From Chrysochromulina parva (lineage: Eukaryota > Haptophyta > Prymnesiales > Chrysochromulinaceae), in contig PJAB01000740.1 of NCBI GenBank assembly GCA_002887195.1, positions 1 to 21,378 on the forward strand: 21,378 nt of DNA. The letters run 5' to 3'. Positions 7,177 to 16,399 of this stretch are shown in pieces. Made by a program: the position numbers and the translations under genes. Every line of letters starts with the position of its first letter. Positions within the stretch are counted from its first letter, which is position 1. The notes beneath the pieces are model-generated. The model was given only the letters and a program-made list of their open reading frames with translations. It did not search any database and was not told the origin of the DNA.

Positions 7177-8748
7177 TCAGCACGCCCGCACGGCCAGGAT
7201 CTTGAACTTGCCGCAGCGCTCGCCCTCGCCACGGCACAGCATCTCGACGCGGAAGCGCTCACTCGAACGTGGCTTGATCGACCAGCCCGACACCCCGTAC
7301 GCTAGGTCGAGTCGGCTGCCGTGGTACATGTGACCCACGTCCATGTCGAGGACAGCCGCCTGAGTCGCGTGCAGCCCATCAGTGCGCAGCCCATCGATGA
7401 GCTTGACGCGGTGACGGTTACGCTCCGAGTTGAACGAGACGGCGGCGCGCGCAAAGCCTTCGTATCCGAGAGTCCACATGAGCGTCAGCCGCGGTGCGAG
7501 GCCAAACTGGACGCCAAACTCGATGGCCGACCCGTTGGGTCCGGTGCTGATCCAACCCGGCTTGCCCGGACGGTCCTCGTACCATCGCCAGCCGCTCTCG
7601 ATGGTCACGTTGGGGTGGGGCGACGGGGAGGTGGCTGCGTGCAGGGTGGTGGGTGAGGCGCACACCGTGTGCTGAGCCAGCAGCTCGCGGTCGGTGAATG
7701 GAGGGGGCAGCGCCAACGAGACATCGCGTCGGCTCAGCAAGACGCCAGAGGCTCGTGAGGCTCGTGCCGTTGAATTGGCAACTCCATCGAGAAGCTCGGT
7801 GGCACTGAAGGCACGCCGCTGCTGCTCGCGCGCAATCCGTAGCAACTCGTCATTCCGCCACCACGAGGTCAGCAGCGCGACGAGAGCGTCGGCGACTAGC
7901 TGGTGGCCGCGCCCGTCTGGGTGCTTCCCATCGCTGAAGAGTGTGGGGAAGCTCGAATGCTCGCATTGCTTCTTGGGGCGGATGCATGCGCGGCACACGT
8001 CGTTGCCGGGCGGCAGTTTGGTCCAGAGAGTGCTCTGCGGGGCGATGTCGAGGCGGAGCGAATCAATGAAATCGAACGAAGGCACTCCGTAGTACCGCGC
8101 TACCCGTCGATGAGCTTCGTGGGTGCGCCGCGTCTGCGATCGCCAGCACGTGCCCTCGACGATCATGACCGCCGTCTGCGGCCGGTGCTCGAGGATGTAG
8201 CGCAACATGGCTTCAGTCGCTGCGGCCACCGAGCGATGGACTTGCTCCCCCAAGTCGAAGCGCTTGAGGTGCGTCTTGAGCTGTTGGTAAGTCCCCAAGT
8301 CCTCTCTCTTGCGCTGATTCGTCCACAGGGACTGAGGCTCGAAGTTGTCATTGATAGCGTAGTCTATGAGCAGCATCGACGCGCTCGCGCTGTCGTCGCT
8401 GTCCTCGGCACTCACGGGCAGCGACAGGGTTGGCAGCGAGAGCAGCGCGCCGCCGGTAGTCATTCCGCCGACTGCCCGGTTCTCAAAGAGGATGCGCGCC
8501 TGTGGATAGCTTTCTCGAAGATGTGCTGCGACACGAGCGGCGTATGCGCACGCATCCGTCTCGTTGGGTTCTTGTGTGCAGCCCTGACCGCGTGCCATGC
8601 TCCCTCCGATCATAACGAATGACACAATCTTGCCGCCACGGAGCGCATTGAGCACAGAAGCCCACGCTTTGCGCTGTGCGGTGCTCATGAACGCGACCGC
8701 GGAGGCGAGCACGGCCGAGGTGGTGTTGAGCGGCGAAAAGCTGTCCAT
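7177..8748 (-). CDS. SGNH/GDSL-type hydrolase with extra C-terminal domain, 523 aa
   Basis: SGNH hydrolases are esterases, lipases or acetyl-transfer-related enzymes. All four blocks are visible, numbered from the ATG at 8748 (MDSFSPLNTT): block I VMIGGSMARGQGC with the nucleophile Ser at about 50 (GGS in place of GDS); block II ENRAVGGMT near 89-97; block III LLIDYAINDNF with Asn at about 133; block V SDGKHPDGRGH with Asp 273 and His 276. The catalytic set therefore looks intact. Block III reads AINDN, not GxND, a variant I associate with algal members. A second region from about 380 to the end (WYEDRPGKPGWIS..., beta-rich) is not part of the hydrolase fold and may bind substrate; I do not know its name. 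Six cysteines in the middle and C-terminal parts could suit a secreted or lumenal protein, but the N-terminus is not a clear signal peptide. The substrate is unknown. Confidence 0.85.
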   Translation of the reverse strand: MDSFSPLNTTSAVLASAVAFMSTAQRKAWASVLNALRGGKIVSFVMIGGSMARGQGCTQEPNETDACAYAARVAAHLRESYPQARILFENRAVGGMTTGGALLSLPTLSLPVSAEDSDDSASASMLLIDYAINDNFEPQSLWTNQRKREDLGTYQQLKTHLKRFDLGEQVHRSVAAATEAMLRYILEHRPQTAVMIVEGTCWRSQTRRTHEAHRRVARYYGVPSFDFIDSLRLDIAPQSTLWTKLPPGNDVCRACIRPKKQCEHSSFPTLFSDGKHPDGRGHQLVADALVALLTSWWRNDELLRIAREQQRRAFSATELLDGVANSTARASRASGVLLSRRDVSLALPPPFTDRELLAQHTVCASPTTLHAATSPSPHPNVTIESGWRWYEDRPGKPGWISTGPNGSAIEFGVQFGLAPRLTLMWTLGYEGFARAAVSFNSERNRHRVKLIDGLRTDGLHATQAAVLDMDVGHMYHGSRLDLAYGVSGWSIKPRSSERFRVEMLCRGEGERCGKFKILAVRAC

Positions 8749-9125
8749 AAGGAGGATCAATTGGTGACCCGTGCTGGCTACACTGTGGGCTTGTTTGTTC
8801 TCTTATCGCCTGCGCAATGCAGACTTTTGGCACACGCTAGGGTCGCTACAGTACAGCGTCGGCGGTTGCGCGGGCGTCTTCCACTTGAGCTACGTAAACC
8901 GGAAAACTTGTAACTTCCTGTAACTTGACGACGTGCATGCACGTGTACTTTCCCACACAAAATGCGCCCAGTCGTCTGATGGTGTATCGTCTGGTTCGTA
9001 CCCACTCCTAATTATATAATATTTCAAGGAGCTTAACGTTATGCGATAGGATAATCTGTGATACCTGCAATCTATATGCCGGGTCGCTAGAAGAGTAGTA
9101 CGTAGCACTGCCGCTCCGCGCGGCG
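8749..9125. other. Gap between two minus-strand genes
   Basis: This 377-base gap holds the 3' end of the helicase gene and the promoter of the hydrolase gene, both read on the minus strand. An AT-rich core at 9008-9026 (aattatataatatttcaa) could be a TATA-like element or part of the helicase 3' UTR; the sequence alone does not decide. No ORF of interest or RNA gene is seen. Confidence 0.45.
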
Positions 9126-12100
9126 TCACGACCCAGCCACCCGGCCCATCACCTTGGGCATCTTCTTGCCCGAGTCGTCGGCCACGTCGTTGGTCTTGTA
9201 GTAGTGGGGCGCGATCTCGACGAGCCACTCGGACTTGATCTCGACAATCTGGCGCATGAACTCTTTGGTGGTGAAGACGAGCTCGTGATACACGACCCAG
9301 CGCGGCTGCTGCCCATGGAGCGACGAGGAAGGGTGGATGTGCACGGTCTGCGGGTGCTTGATGGTGCGATAGTCGAGGGTCTTCTGCAGTTTGGCGGTGT
9401 GGTAGAAGAAGCCAGCGGTGATGGCCTTGCAGATGGCATCGGCCTCGCCTGCATTCGAGATCAGCTCGAGCTCGACCCGCTCCATGAGCCCCTCGATCTG
9501 CTCGCGGATGTCGCGCGCCTTGCGCAGCGAGCGCACCTGGATAAAGTTCTCGAAGCACCACTGCGTCGAGTACTGTGTCTCGGCCCACTGATTCCACACG
9601 TTGAGGAGCGTGAGGTGGTCACCACCCGGCCGATGGAAGTTGACGCGCGCATTGTCCGCATGCAGCTTGCGCTCCTTGGGGCAATAGAAGATGGACGAGC
9701 CGATCTGGAGCATTGCGGCGATCGAGAGGGCCTCGACGGAGCATCCGTACGAGGTGGAGACGATGAGCATCTTGGAGAGCATCGGGTCCATGGGGAACTC
9801 AGCCATACGCCGGCCGAGCTTCGTGAGCTCGCCCTTGTCGTTGAGCGCGCCGAGCGCATACAGTTGCTCGAGCGCGCGGATGAGCGTCTCGGCGGGCGGT
9901 GGGTCCATGAAGTCAAAATGGATGAGGTCGTTGATCCCAAGCGATTTGAGCATGAGGACCACGGCGCCCAGGTTGGTGCGCTGGATCTCGGGGATCGTGT
10001 TGTCCTCGAGCTCGTTGAGGTACGCCCACTTGGTGTACAGCCGGAAGCACTTTCCCGGCGCCACGCGGCCCGCGCGGCCTGCGCGCTGATTGGCCGACGC
10101 CTTGGCCACGGGCGTCACGATCAGCGACTCCATGCCTGTGCGTGGGTTGTACGAGTTCTGCTTGGCGAAGCCCGGGTCGATGACGTACACAATATTGTCG
10201 ATGGTGATCGAGGTCTCGGCGATGTTGGTCGCGAGCACCACCTTGCGCGCGCCGGGCGGCGTCGGCTCAAAAATCTTGGCTTGCATGTCGCTCGGCAGGT
10301 TGGCGTAGATTGGGAGCACGAGCAGCTCGGGGATCTTGGTGCCGAAGCCGCGTGTGCGTGTCTGCAGCGCCTCTTGCGCGGCCTCAATCTCCTCCTGGCC
10401 GGTGAAGAAGACGAGGATGTCGCCGTGCGGTTGCGTTATATGGATCTGCAGCACGGTGATCACGCACGCCTCGAGATAGTCAGCCTCGGGCGCCTTGGTA
10501 TACAGGATGTCGACGGGGTAGCGCCGGCCCGGGATGTTGAACACCGGCGCGTCATCAAAGTACTCTGAGAACTTGGCAGCGTCCAGAGTGGCGGACGAGA
10601 CGAGAAGCTTAAGGTCGGGCCGGAAGCGTGCAATATCCTTGAGCAGCCCGAAGAGGATGTCCGTGTGCAGCGTACGCTCGTGCGCCTCGTCGAGCATCAT
10701 CGCCGCGTACGACGCCAAGTCAGGCTCCCCGAGGAATTCGCGCAGCAACATGCCGTCGGTCATATACTTGAGAGCGGTGCGATCGGATGTGCAGTCTTCG
10801 AAGCGGATCGAGTAGCCCACCTCGTTGCCCAGCTTGACGCCCATCTCGTCCGCCACGCGCTTGGCCACTGACATGGCCGCCACTCGGCGCGGCTGGGTGC
10901 ACCCAACCTTGCGAGGCTTGCCATCCTCGCCGGGGGCGCATAGCCCTGCCTCGTACAAGTACTGAGGGATCTGCGTCGTCTTGCCGCTGCCCGTCTCGCC
11001 CACGATGATCAGCACCTGGTGCTCGCGCACCGCCGCGATGATCTCCTCGCGGTACGCATACACGGGCAACGTCTTGCGCACCTCAGCCAGAGCCATCTGC
11101 TCCCGTTCCTTGGCTTTGGCCGCCGTGTTTATCTCGCGGGCCTCGGCCCCACCGATCAGCTGTCCGGCGAGCATCTCCTCGGTGAGGAATTCAATCTGGT
11201 CCTCGAGGGTCGAGAGCAGCTCCGCGTATCTCGGGTCGACGCCCTCGCCGATCTGGCCGCCCCCAGATCCGTCGGCCGCCGCGCCGCCCGCCTTGCCCGT
11301 CACGCGCTTGATCTGCGTCGCATCCCACGCTTGAAACTCATTGAGCTCCTCGGGCGCCTCCTCCTGGTAGCGTGCGAGGAGCCCCTCGAAGCGCTTGGCC
11401 TGGTCCACCTGCCCTTCGGCATCAAAGGCCGTCGGCATCATATACCGGTCCGCGTGCTCGCTCAGGTTGACACGCTTCTTCGCAAGCTCGTAGACCGTCT
11501 TCTTGTACTCACGCTCGCTTTTCTCGCGCTCGGTCAGCTCGTGCTCCGTGTCGCCAAAAAGGAACTCCTCGTCGCGCACGTCATCGCGCGCCGCCTCGAG
11601 TATCTTCGCCTCGCGCTGCTCCAGGTACTTGCGCCGCGAGACCTTTCGCGCCTCGGCGAGCGCCGCCGCCTTTTCCTCGGCAGTCCCCGCTGTGAGCAGT
11701 GCCTGCGCCTCTGCCTGACGCGCCGCGAGCGCCGCACCCGCCGCGCCGCCTCCCACGTGCTTCGTGCGCTCGAGGTCCTTCTGGCGCAGCCGCTCGGCGA
11801 ACGCATCGCGCTCGCGCCGATCGGCGTCGCGCGCCGCCTCGTCGTCTACCTCGACCGCGCCTGTGATGTTGCTGCCGCCGCCGCCACCGCCTCCTTCAGA
11901 ACTCTGGCCAGCGCTACCAGTGCTGCTCACCTTGACGCTGCTGCTCTCACGCTCATCGCGCTGGCGCTTTTTCTGGGCGCGCTGCCGCTCGCGCTCCTTT
12001 TCCTGCAGCGCACGCTGCACCGCTGCAGTGACCTCGTCCTCGCCGTCGTCGTCCTCGCCGTCGCTCACCATCGCGTACTGAGCGTTCTGCTTCATGATGC

Positions 12101-12386
12101 TGATGGTCTCTTTGCTCTGTGCACGTGCGGCAGCCTCGGCAGAGGCGGTCGCTGACGAGGCTGACTTGTGCTGCTGCTGCCGGGGCGCTCGCGAGTAGAG
12201 CTCCTCGGCAAAACGCTTGGCGCCGTCGCCCTTGGGCACGTCGGCTTCGTGCAGCTTTGAGAGCAGCGCCGCTGGCGACTTGGAAGAGCGTGCGAGCGAG
12301 ACGATGTAGTCGACCACGTGGCCCTCGCTGTAGCCCATAAGCGTGTGCAGCTGGTCGCCGACCCACGAGTGGAGCACCTTTTCCAT
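9126..12386 (-). CDS. DHX16: DEAH-box spliceosomal RNA helicase DHX16/Prp2, 1086 aa
   Basis: DHX16/Prp2 uses ATP to remodel the activated spliceosome (Bact to B*) before the first splicing step. All DEAH-family motifs are present, numbered from the ATG at 12386: I GETGSGKT (463-470), Ia [20 protein letters not shown] (566-569), III SSAT (597-600), [26 protein letters not shown] and [10 protein letters not shown] (767-774), followed by the winged-helix, ratchet and OB-fold C-terminal region. The N-terminus ([20 protein letters not shown]) matches the DHX16 N-terminal domain, and the long charged middle (about 90-390), with a poly-Gly run, is usual for that subfamily. These features separate it from Prp22, Prp16 and Prp43. 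Length is close to human DHX16. The open frame extends 29 codons upstream, but that part is not conserved-looking. The whole 3.3 kb reads with no intron. It lies head-to-head with a retroelement remnant. Confidence 0.95.
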   Translation of the reverse strand: MEKVLHSWVGDQLHTLMGYSEGHVVDYIVSLARSSKSPAALLSKLHEADVPKGDGAKRFAEELYSRAPRQQQHKSASSATASAEAAARAQSKETISIMKQNAQYAMVSDGEDDDGEDEVTAAVQRALQEKERERQRAQKKRQRDERESSSVKVSSTGSAGQSSEGGGGGGGSNITGAVEVDDEAARDADRRERDAFAERLRQKDLERTKHVGGGAAGAALAARQAEAQALLTAGTAEEKAAALAEARKVSRRKYLEQREAKILEAARDDVRDEEFLFGDTEHELTEREKSEREYKKTVYELAKKRVNLSEHADRYMMPTAFDAEGQVDQAKRFEGLLARYQEEAPEELNEFQAWDATQIKRVTGKAGGAAADGSGGGQIGEGVDPRYAELLSTLEDQIEFLTEEMLAGQLIGGAEAREINTAAKAKEREQMALAEVRKTLPVYAYREEIIAAVREHQVLIIVGETGSGKTTQIPQYLYEAGLCAPGEDGKPRKVGCTQPRRVAAMSVAKRVADEMGVKLGNEVGYSIRFEDCTSDRTALKYMTDGMLLREFLGEPDLASYAAMMLDEAHERTLHTDILFGLLKDIARFRPDLKLLVSSATLDAAKFSEYFDDAPVFNIPGRRYPVDILYTKAPEADYLEACVITVLQIHITQPHGDILVFFTGQEEIEAAQEALQTRTRGFGTKIPELLVLPIYANLPSDMQAKIFEPTPPGARKVVLATNIAETSITIDNIVYVIDPGFAKQNSYNPRTGMESLIVTPVAKASANQRAGRAGRVAPGKCFRLYTKWAYLNELEDNTIPEIQRTNLGAVVLMLKSLGINDLIHFDFMDPPPAETLIRALEQLYALGALNDKGELTKLGRRMAEFPMDPMLSKMLIVSTSYGCSVEALSIAAMLQIGSSIFYCPKERKLHADNARVNFHRPGGDHLTLLNVWNQWAETQYSTQWCFENFIQVRSLRKARDIREQIEGLMERVELELISNAGEADAICKAITAGFFYHTAKLQKTLDYRTIKHPQTVHIHPSSSLHGQQPRWVVYHELVFTTKEFMRQIVEIKSEWLVEIAPHYYKTNDVADDSGKKMPKVMGRVAGS

Positions 12387-12430
12387 CGCGCGCAGTGATC
12401 TGGCGGCAGGTCGGGAAGGTGATGGGACCT

Positions 12431-12498
12431 GGTCACACCGGAAGTTCCCCCGAAGGCCACTGCGGGCATTCAATGCCTACTACGACCCGGTGTGACCC
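12431..12498. repeat. 11-bp perfect inverted repeat upstream of the helicase
   Basis: ggtcacaccgg at 12431-12441 is matched by its exact reverse complement ccggtgtgacc at 12488-12498, 46 bases apart. It lies 45 bases upstream of the helicase ATG and at the left boundary of the retroelement remnant. It could be a transcription-factor palindrome, a leader hairpin or chance; no target duplication flanks it. Confidence 0.5.
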
Positions 12499-12499
12499 C

Positions 12500-13060
12500 G
12501 ATCTAGCACCTGTCCGGGGCGAGACGCCCTCCCTCTGGCGCCACTGCTCTGCCGCCGTGCCGGCGGGCCTCATCGCGAGGCTCCGTCCCCGCAAGCAGCA
12601 GATCGGCCCCCTCGAGACACTTGGCGCCCTGGTGTGCTACCTATCACGCCCCGAGCAGTTTCGCAACCGACGGGTTATCCACTTCATGGATAACACTGGT
12701 GCCCTCTTCGGCATGGCGAAAGGCTACACGCGAGTGGTCGATGCAGCGCGCATGGTCCACTTCTTCCACTCCCTATGCGCTGCCATCAACGCGCAGGTGT
12801 GGTTCGAGTTTGTCCCATCGGGAGCCAACAACCTTCACGAGGCGAGCTCGAGCTCCTGAGTGAGCTCGGGAGCACGGCGTTCGAGGCCCGTTGGCCGGAT
12901 ATGGACGCCAGTTGGGCGTCCACCTTCACCCGAATTTTCGAGGAGTTTGGCGCGAAACCGAACAAAGCGGAGAAGCGGGCTCGACGCGAAGTTGCCGAGG
13001 CGATCTCCTCGGACCGCGCGAAGCGGGCCCGCAACCGAAAATCCCCCCCTCTGATCCCCC
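12500..13060 (+). pseudogene. Broken retroelement RNase H fragment
   Basis: The plus-strand frame through 12859 reads PRKQQIGPLETLGALVCYLS, then FMDNTGALFGMAKGYTRVVD and VWFEFVPSGAN, which is the RNase H domain of a DIRS/Ngaro- or pol-type retroelement. The catalytic Glu (codon 12614-12616) and Asp (12689-12691) are present. After SGAN the frame shifts: the downstream part of the domain (PSRGELELLSELGS, then WPDMDASWAS) continues in another frame from about 12832 to 13060, and the segment that normally holds the next acidic residue is gone. So a small deletion removed an active-site residue and the frame. No reverse transcriptase, integrase, recombinase or terminal repeat lies nearby, so this is an isolated, dead fragment. 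The left boundary is approximate; recognisable similarity begins near 12590. Confidence 0.7.
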
Positions 13061-14621
13061 CTTCTCACCACCAGCTTACATCAGGTACCTGGCAATAATT
13101 GCTGCGGGGGTGTGACGACTGAGGTCGTCTCTAGGCACGGCTCACGCCCTGGCTGTAACCCGCGGCGGCAAGGGGGGACAACTTCTGGACGTAAGTCCGC
13201 AACTGAGGAGGTGATCCATCCATGTGGGATTAGGATCATGAGCCCCTCCTCATGTTTACACCATCGTAGCTCTCCAGCATCAGTAACAGCTGCGAGAGTG
13301 AAGGCTCAGTGTAAGTGTCCAAGCTGTGAACACGTGCATCGCAGTTTCTTACGAAAGCGGACTCACTGAAACCTTTCCACGGGGAACACCAGGATTGTGC
13401 GCCTCATCACGACGGGCGCGGCTCGCGAGAGAATGGACTTCTCGAGGAAGCATTGCGACAAACTAGAGGACGGCGAGGTGCCCGACGACGAGCACGTCGG
13501 CCGTGCGTTAGGCCCCACTGCCGCCTCCTCGACCGAGCGCGCTCAATACCAGCCCCCTGTCAGCCTCGCGGACTTCAAATGCCCCTTGCCCGACGCGGAT
13601 AAAATTGAGTTATTGAGATTGCACTTTGCTCTTTGCAGATTGGACCCGAGCCCGGGCCCGCGCCCGTGCGGGGTGCGCGGCCGCGGCCACAATCCGGTGT
13701 AACGCTCTCGCAAAACCTGTGAGCAAGATACTCAAAAGAACCAACGGCTCGTGCCATGTGCGCGCCGGGCGCGCCCCACGTACGAATCTCAGTCGACTCG
13801 TACGTATCTCAGTACCCTGGACGCTGCTACGCAGCACTTAATTACGGATTCATCTCAATAAGTACTTGTTGACGATGCTACTGCTGGCAGGCGCAGTCGG
13901 CTCGCCGCTGAGCAAGCTGCAGAGCGCGCGCTGGGACTGGGCGGATGCCCATTTTTCCGCGGCGAGTGTCGGGCCTGCCTTTGGGAGGAGGCTGAAAGTG
14001 CCTAATTTGGAAACAAGGCGCGGCGCGCCTGTAACCGCAGGGGGGGCGAGTGTCAGCACTGAGATTCATCTCGGGTTACCGGTTCGTTATTCTTTTTTTC
14101 CGGTTCGTCAAACTTACCGTACGAGCGCACACCGAAGAGAAATACCACATAGCGGCGTCGCATTGACCCCTCGAGGGACATGCGTGATTGCGGGCGTCAT
14201 GTTTACCGGTACGGAAAGTGACGTGGACCCAGGCCACCCCAATGCCATGCGCATCCCCAAATCGTGCGGTACGGCGCGCGCGATCTCTCTGTTATCTCCA
14301 CAGCGCGCGATCTAGCGCGGGGAGCAGATCTCCATCCTATACCGTGCGCCCCGCGCCACACCCAGCCGGGACGTCTCTGACTCTCTGTGAACACAGATCA
14401 CTTTTCGATGATTCGCCCTCAAGAACGTCCTCGAACAAGGGTGTACGAATTGGTGAAAACAACCCCACGGGCGTTGTAGGGGCGGCGTTCAGAGAAATCG
14501 GACACATCGAGACCTCGTCCTGTACAAGTGAACACTGCACCGGCTGGCCACTAACGATCTGCATGCCCGGCTGCATCGGCATGCAAGTCGTCATCATCGC
14601 ACACGCGCGTGCCGTCGCCAA
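13061..14621. other. Long gene-poor region
   Basis: About 1.56 kb with no recognisable protein. It contains one weak ORF (13433-13702), a short repeated ctcgtacgtatctcagt-like element (13783-13815), two ccggttcgt copies flanking a T-run (14080-14108) and several accggt sites. A frame at 13866-14315 begins with a short hydrophobic run but has no family resemblance. I see no tRNA, snRNA or terminal repeat. Decayed mobile DNA is a reasonable guess given the RNase H remnant next door. Confidence 0.4.
13433..13702 (+). CDS. Weak hypothetical ORF, 89 aa
   Basis: The frame from the ATG at 13433 begins MDFSRKHCDKLEDGEVPDDE and is strongly charged up to about residue 65, then turns into an Arg/Pro/Gly-rich tail. 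The change falls at ttgctctttgcag (ending near 13640), which looks like a 3' splice site with a pyrimidine tract, so the tail may not belong with the first part. No homologue is recognised. It may be an exon or a decayed fragment next to the retroelement remnant. Confidence 0.2.
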   Translation: MDFSRKHCDKLEDGEVPDDEHVGRALGPTAASSTERAQYQPPVSLADFKCPLPDADKIELLRLHFALCRLDPSPGPRPCGVRGRGHNPV

Positions 14622-15119
14622 TCAAGCAATCATGCCGCCCATCATCTGCTGCATCGCCAAGAACGGGTTATTGGTCATGTCGAGGTCTGCGGGATCCGGA
14701 AGGGTATCCTCGGGCGTGCGAACGAAGAAAACGACGTACTGAGTTGCCGCAAGGTCCCTCATCGTGACCAGCTCACAGCCCCAGATCAGACGGTCGTCGG
14801 AGAATCCGGAGACTATGGCGTTCAGATGGTCCGTCATTCTCTTCGGCGCCATCTCATTCTGCCAGTAATAGAAGCAACATGCGCCACCACAGAGTGCGAA
14901 CAAACCCGCGCCGCAAATGACAGCCTCTTGGCACGAGATCTCGTTTCGCATTACCATCACAGCCTCATTGTTGAAGTGGTCCACGCGTTTTGCCCATTCT
15001 TGCGGCGACACCAGCCCATCCAGCTTCTGCGGAAGCGGGATCCTACCGCCAACGATTCCAGCGGGACGCCTGTCGCGCAGGGACATCGGGGTCGAAACCT
15101 TCACCCGAAAGTACACCAT
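14622..15119 (-). CDS. Golgin-A7/Erf4-like protein, 165 aa
   Basis: Golgin-A7 and yeast Erf4 are accessory subunits that stabilise a DHHC palmitoyltransferase at Golgi or ER membranes. The family pattern, an R-x-F-P-x-x-L-x-G-x-I-type strand, a helix ending in a short N-rich motif, then a Cys-rich hydrophobic hairpin and a final beta-strand, is seen as RIPLPQKLDGLVSPQEW (26-42), RVDHFNNEA (45-53), a Cys/Ala/Gly-rich hydrophobic segment (63-86) and CELVTMRDLAATQYVVFFV (115-133). The Met-rich C-terminus (NPFLAMQQMMGG) is an addition. I start at the ATG at 15119 (MVYFRVKVST); the frame is open further upstream but that would translate a strong DNA hairpin. The match is by pattern, not by a catalytic residue, so confidence is moderate. 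No DHHC partner gene lies in the window. Confidence 0.5.
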   Translation of the reverse strand: MVYFRVKVSTPMSLRDRRPAGIVGGRIPLPQKLDGLVSPQEWAKRVDHFNNEAVMVMRNEISCQEAVICGAGLFALCGGACCFYYWQNEMAPKRMTDHLNAIVSGFSDDRLIWGCELVTMRDLAATQYVVFFVRTPEDTLPDPADLDMTNNPFLAMQQMMGGMIA

Positions 15120-15527
15120 CTCCTCGATATCACTACATGTACCGGCGGCTGCTCTCGAAGGGGGCAAGCAGAAAGCTGCATTTTTCGCACTTGTGGAAAC
15201 GGTAAAACATCCAAAAAACTTGTACAGTACCGGTATTCGGTCGTCTCGCGGTCGCTTGGGTGCGTTGGTGGGTTGGGATGCTTGTGAGGTTCGTCTGTGT
15301 GATTCGTGTGTCCGTATGTGTCCCGGCTCCCCCCGGTGTCTTTTTACCGGTAAAAAGACACCGGTAAAAAGACACGGGGGGAGCCGGGACACACTCACAC
15401 ACAGTAACGAGCGAGATTTTTTATCTACAACGAATTTCTTAGAGAGCATAAAACGAACGCCGCAGGCTTCTCGTGGTCTATCACTCAAGAGTACAGTACG
15501 TGGCTACGTGCGGTGATCTTCATCGGG
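15120..15527. other. Gap with a long hairpin, upstream of the Erf4-like gene
   Basis: This 408-base gap between two minus-strand genes holds the promoter of the Erf4-like gene, the 3' end of the coiled-coil gene and the inverted repeat listed separately. No gene is supported in it. Confidence 0.5.
15317..15393. repeat. Long near-perfect inverted repeat (hairpin)
   Basis: The left arm 15317-15350 and right arm 15361-15393 are reverse complements over 33 bases with one extra G in the left arm and a 10-base loop. Inside it, tttttaccggtaaaaa (15341-15356) is a perfect 16-base palindrome, and accggtaaaaagac occurs twice in tandem (15346-15359 and 15360-15373). The unit thus appears three times, once inverted. 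As DNA it could form a cruciform; as RNA, a very stable stem. It may be the end product of a small foldback element or a transcription-end structure for the upstream gene. Confidence 0.9.
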
Positions 15528-16103
15528 TCATTGCTCGTCAACAGAATCAGGTTCAACAGACTTGTCAGCGGCCAAGCTGTCCAGCCCCTCGCCGAATCCC
15601 GTCTCGCGTTGGTATGCGTTTCTGCCGGTCCTATCATAGGAGGGTCTCGGCCCAGATCCGGTCAGAATCGCCTGGAAAAGGCGATCCGCCGCAGCCTGCT
15701 GCTCCGGGGTCGGCGGGACCGACACGTGGTCGGGCCTCTCGTCTTTGATATCCGCCAACTTTGACCACTCCCTCATCGGAACTCCTGCCGCTTGCTGGCG
15801 TTGCCGCTCGCGAAACCTGCGGTATGCGGCCTCCCTGGTATCAGCATCCTTGCTGGGTGCAGGAGCACGTGTTGTCGCCTCGTCATGTTGCATGTGCATG
15901 AACACGTCCGATGTCGGCGCTAAGTCGCGTGTGGCGTCATCATACGACTGATGCTGCTGCTCCTGCCGCAATCGTGCAACCTCTGCCTGGAGTTCCGCGA
16001 CGTAGGCGGCCATTGAGAACTCTGCCTGAAGTTCCACGATGGAGGTGACCAGCTCGCGTTGCGTCTCTTCGGACGAGTCGCGGGTGGCGTCTTCATCAGT
16101 CAT
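15528..16103 (-). CDS. Hypothetical coiled-coil protein, 191 aa
   Basis: The ATG at 16103-16101 (MTDEDATRDSSEETQREL) gives an acidic protein; the frame is open further upstream, but that part resembles no protein and fills the divergent promoter. Residues about 12-50 form a heptad-like helix with a partial internal duplication (IVELQAEF and VAELQAEV, visible also in the DNA as two ctctgcctg-a/g-agttcc copies). A second charged helical stretch (EAAYRRFRERQRQQAA) and a helix ending in FQAILTGSGPRPSYDRT follow. There is no signal peptide or membrane segment. I do not recognise the family. It is divergent from the Tudor-like gene. Confidence 0.5.
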   Translation of the reverse strand: MTDEDATRDSSEETQRELVTSIVELQAEFSMAAYVAELQAEVARLRQEQQHQSYDDATRDLAPTSDVFMHMQHDEATTRAPAPSKDADTREAAYRRFRERQRQQAAGVPMREWSKLADIKDERPDHVSVPPTPEQQAAADRLFQAILTGSGPRPSYDRTGRNAYQRETGFGEGLDSLAADKSVEPDSVDEQ

Positions 16104-16399
16104 AGTAATTATGGGGCGCGCCACATGTGCGTTACTGGTCGCACGCCACATAGAATGGACATGCGTGTGCCCCATAGGCGCATAGGCGAGCGCATAGGCG
16201 AGCGTTGCCTGAAGTAAGATAACCATCTCTGTCTCGAGATGTGTGTTTGCGCAAACGAGGCGAATCTCGGAAAGAGTTTCCCAAAGACATTCAAGGTCAC
16301 CAAGGGTGTGAGCGACTGACCCCTCTGTAAAAAACGAATCCACAAAGCATGCAAAAGGTGGAATTTTTGGTGAACTATTGGCTGTGAATTCGAAAGTGA
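16104..16399. promoter_or_regulatory. Divergent promoter region, probably with an unseen 5' exon
   Basis: This 296-base gap lies between the coiled-coil gene (minus) and the open frame of the Tudor-like gene (plus). It must contain both promoters and, on the plus side, the start codon missing from the Tudor-like frame. A 12-bp direct repeat cgcataggcgag is present at 16179-16190 and 16191-16202. Several plus-strand ATGs exist (for example 16349), but none joins the Tudor frame by a GT-AG intron that I could confirm. Confidence 0.4.

Noticed and set aside
7903..8622. 239-codon plus-strand frame
   Set aside because: Antisense of the SGNH hydrolase, whose catalytic blocks are on the minus strand.
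9204..10568. 454-codon plus-strand frame
   Set aside because: Antisense shadow of the helicase core, kept open by GC-rich codons; no domain is visible.
11019..12155. 378-codon plus-strand frame
   Set aside because: Antisense of the charged N-terminal region of the helicase; Leu/Arg-rich with no protein-like pattern.
12431..12498. Reading the 11-bp inverted repeat as terminal repeats of a transposon
   Set aside because: The arms enclose only 46 bases, no target duplication flanks them and no transposase is present.
13866..14315. 149-codon plus frame with a hydrophobic start (MLLLAGAVGS)
   Set aside because: Resembles no family and shows no coding-like pattern after the first residues; left unannotated.
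14188..14742. 184-codon plus frame
   Set aside because: Overlaps the 3' end of the Erf4-like gene in antisense and has no recognisable domain.
14917..15516. 199-codon plus frame across the hairpin
   Set aside because: Antisense of the Erf4-like gene followed by translated inverted-repeat sequence.
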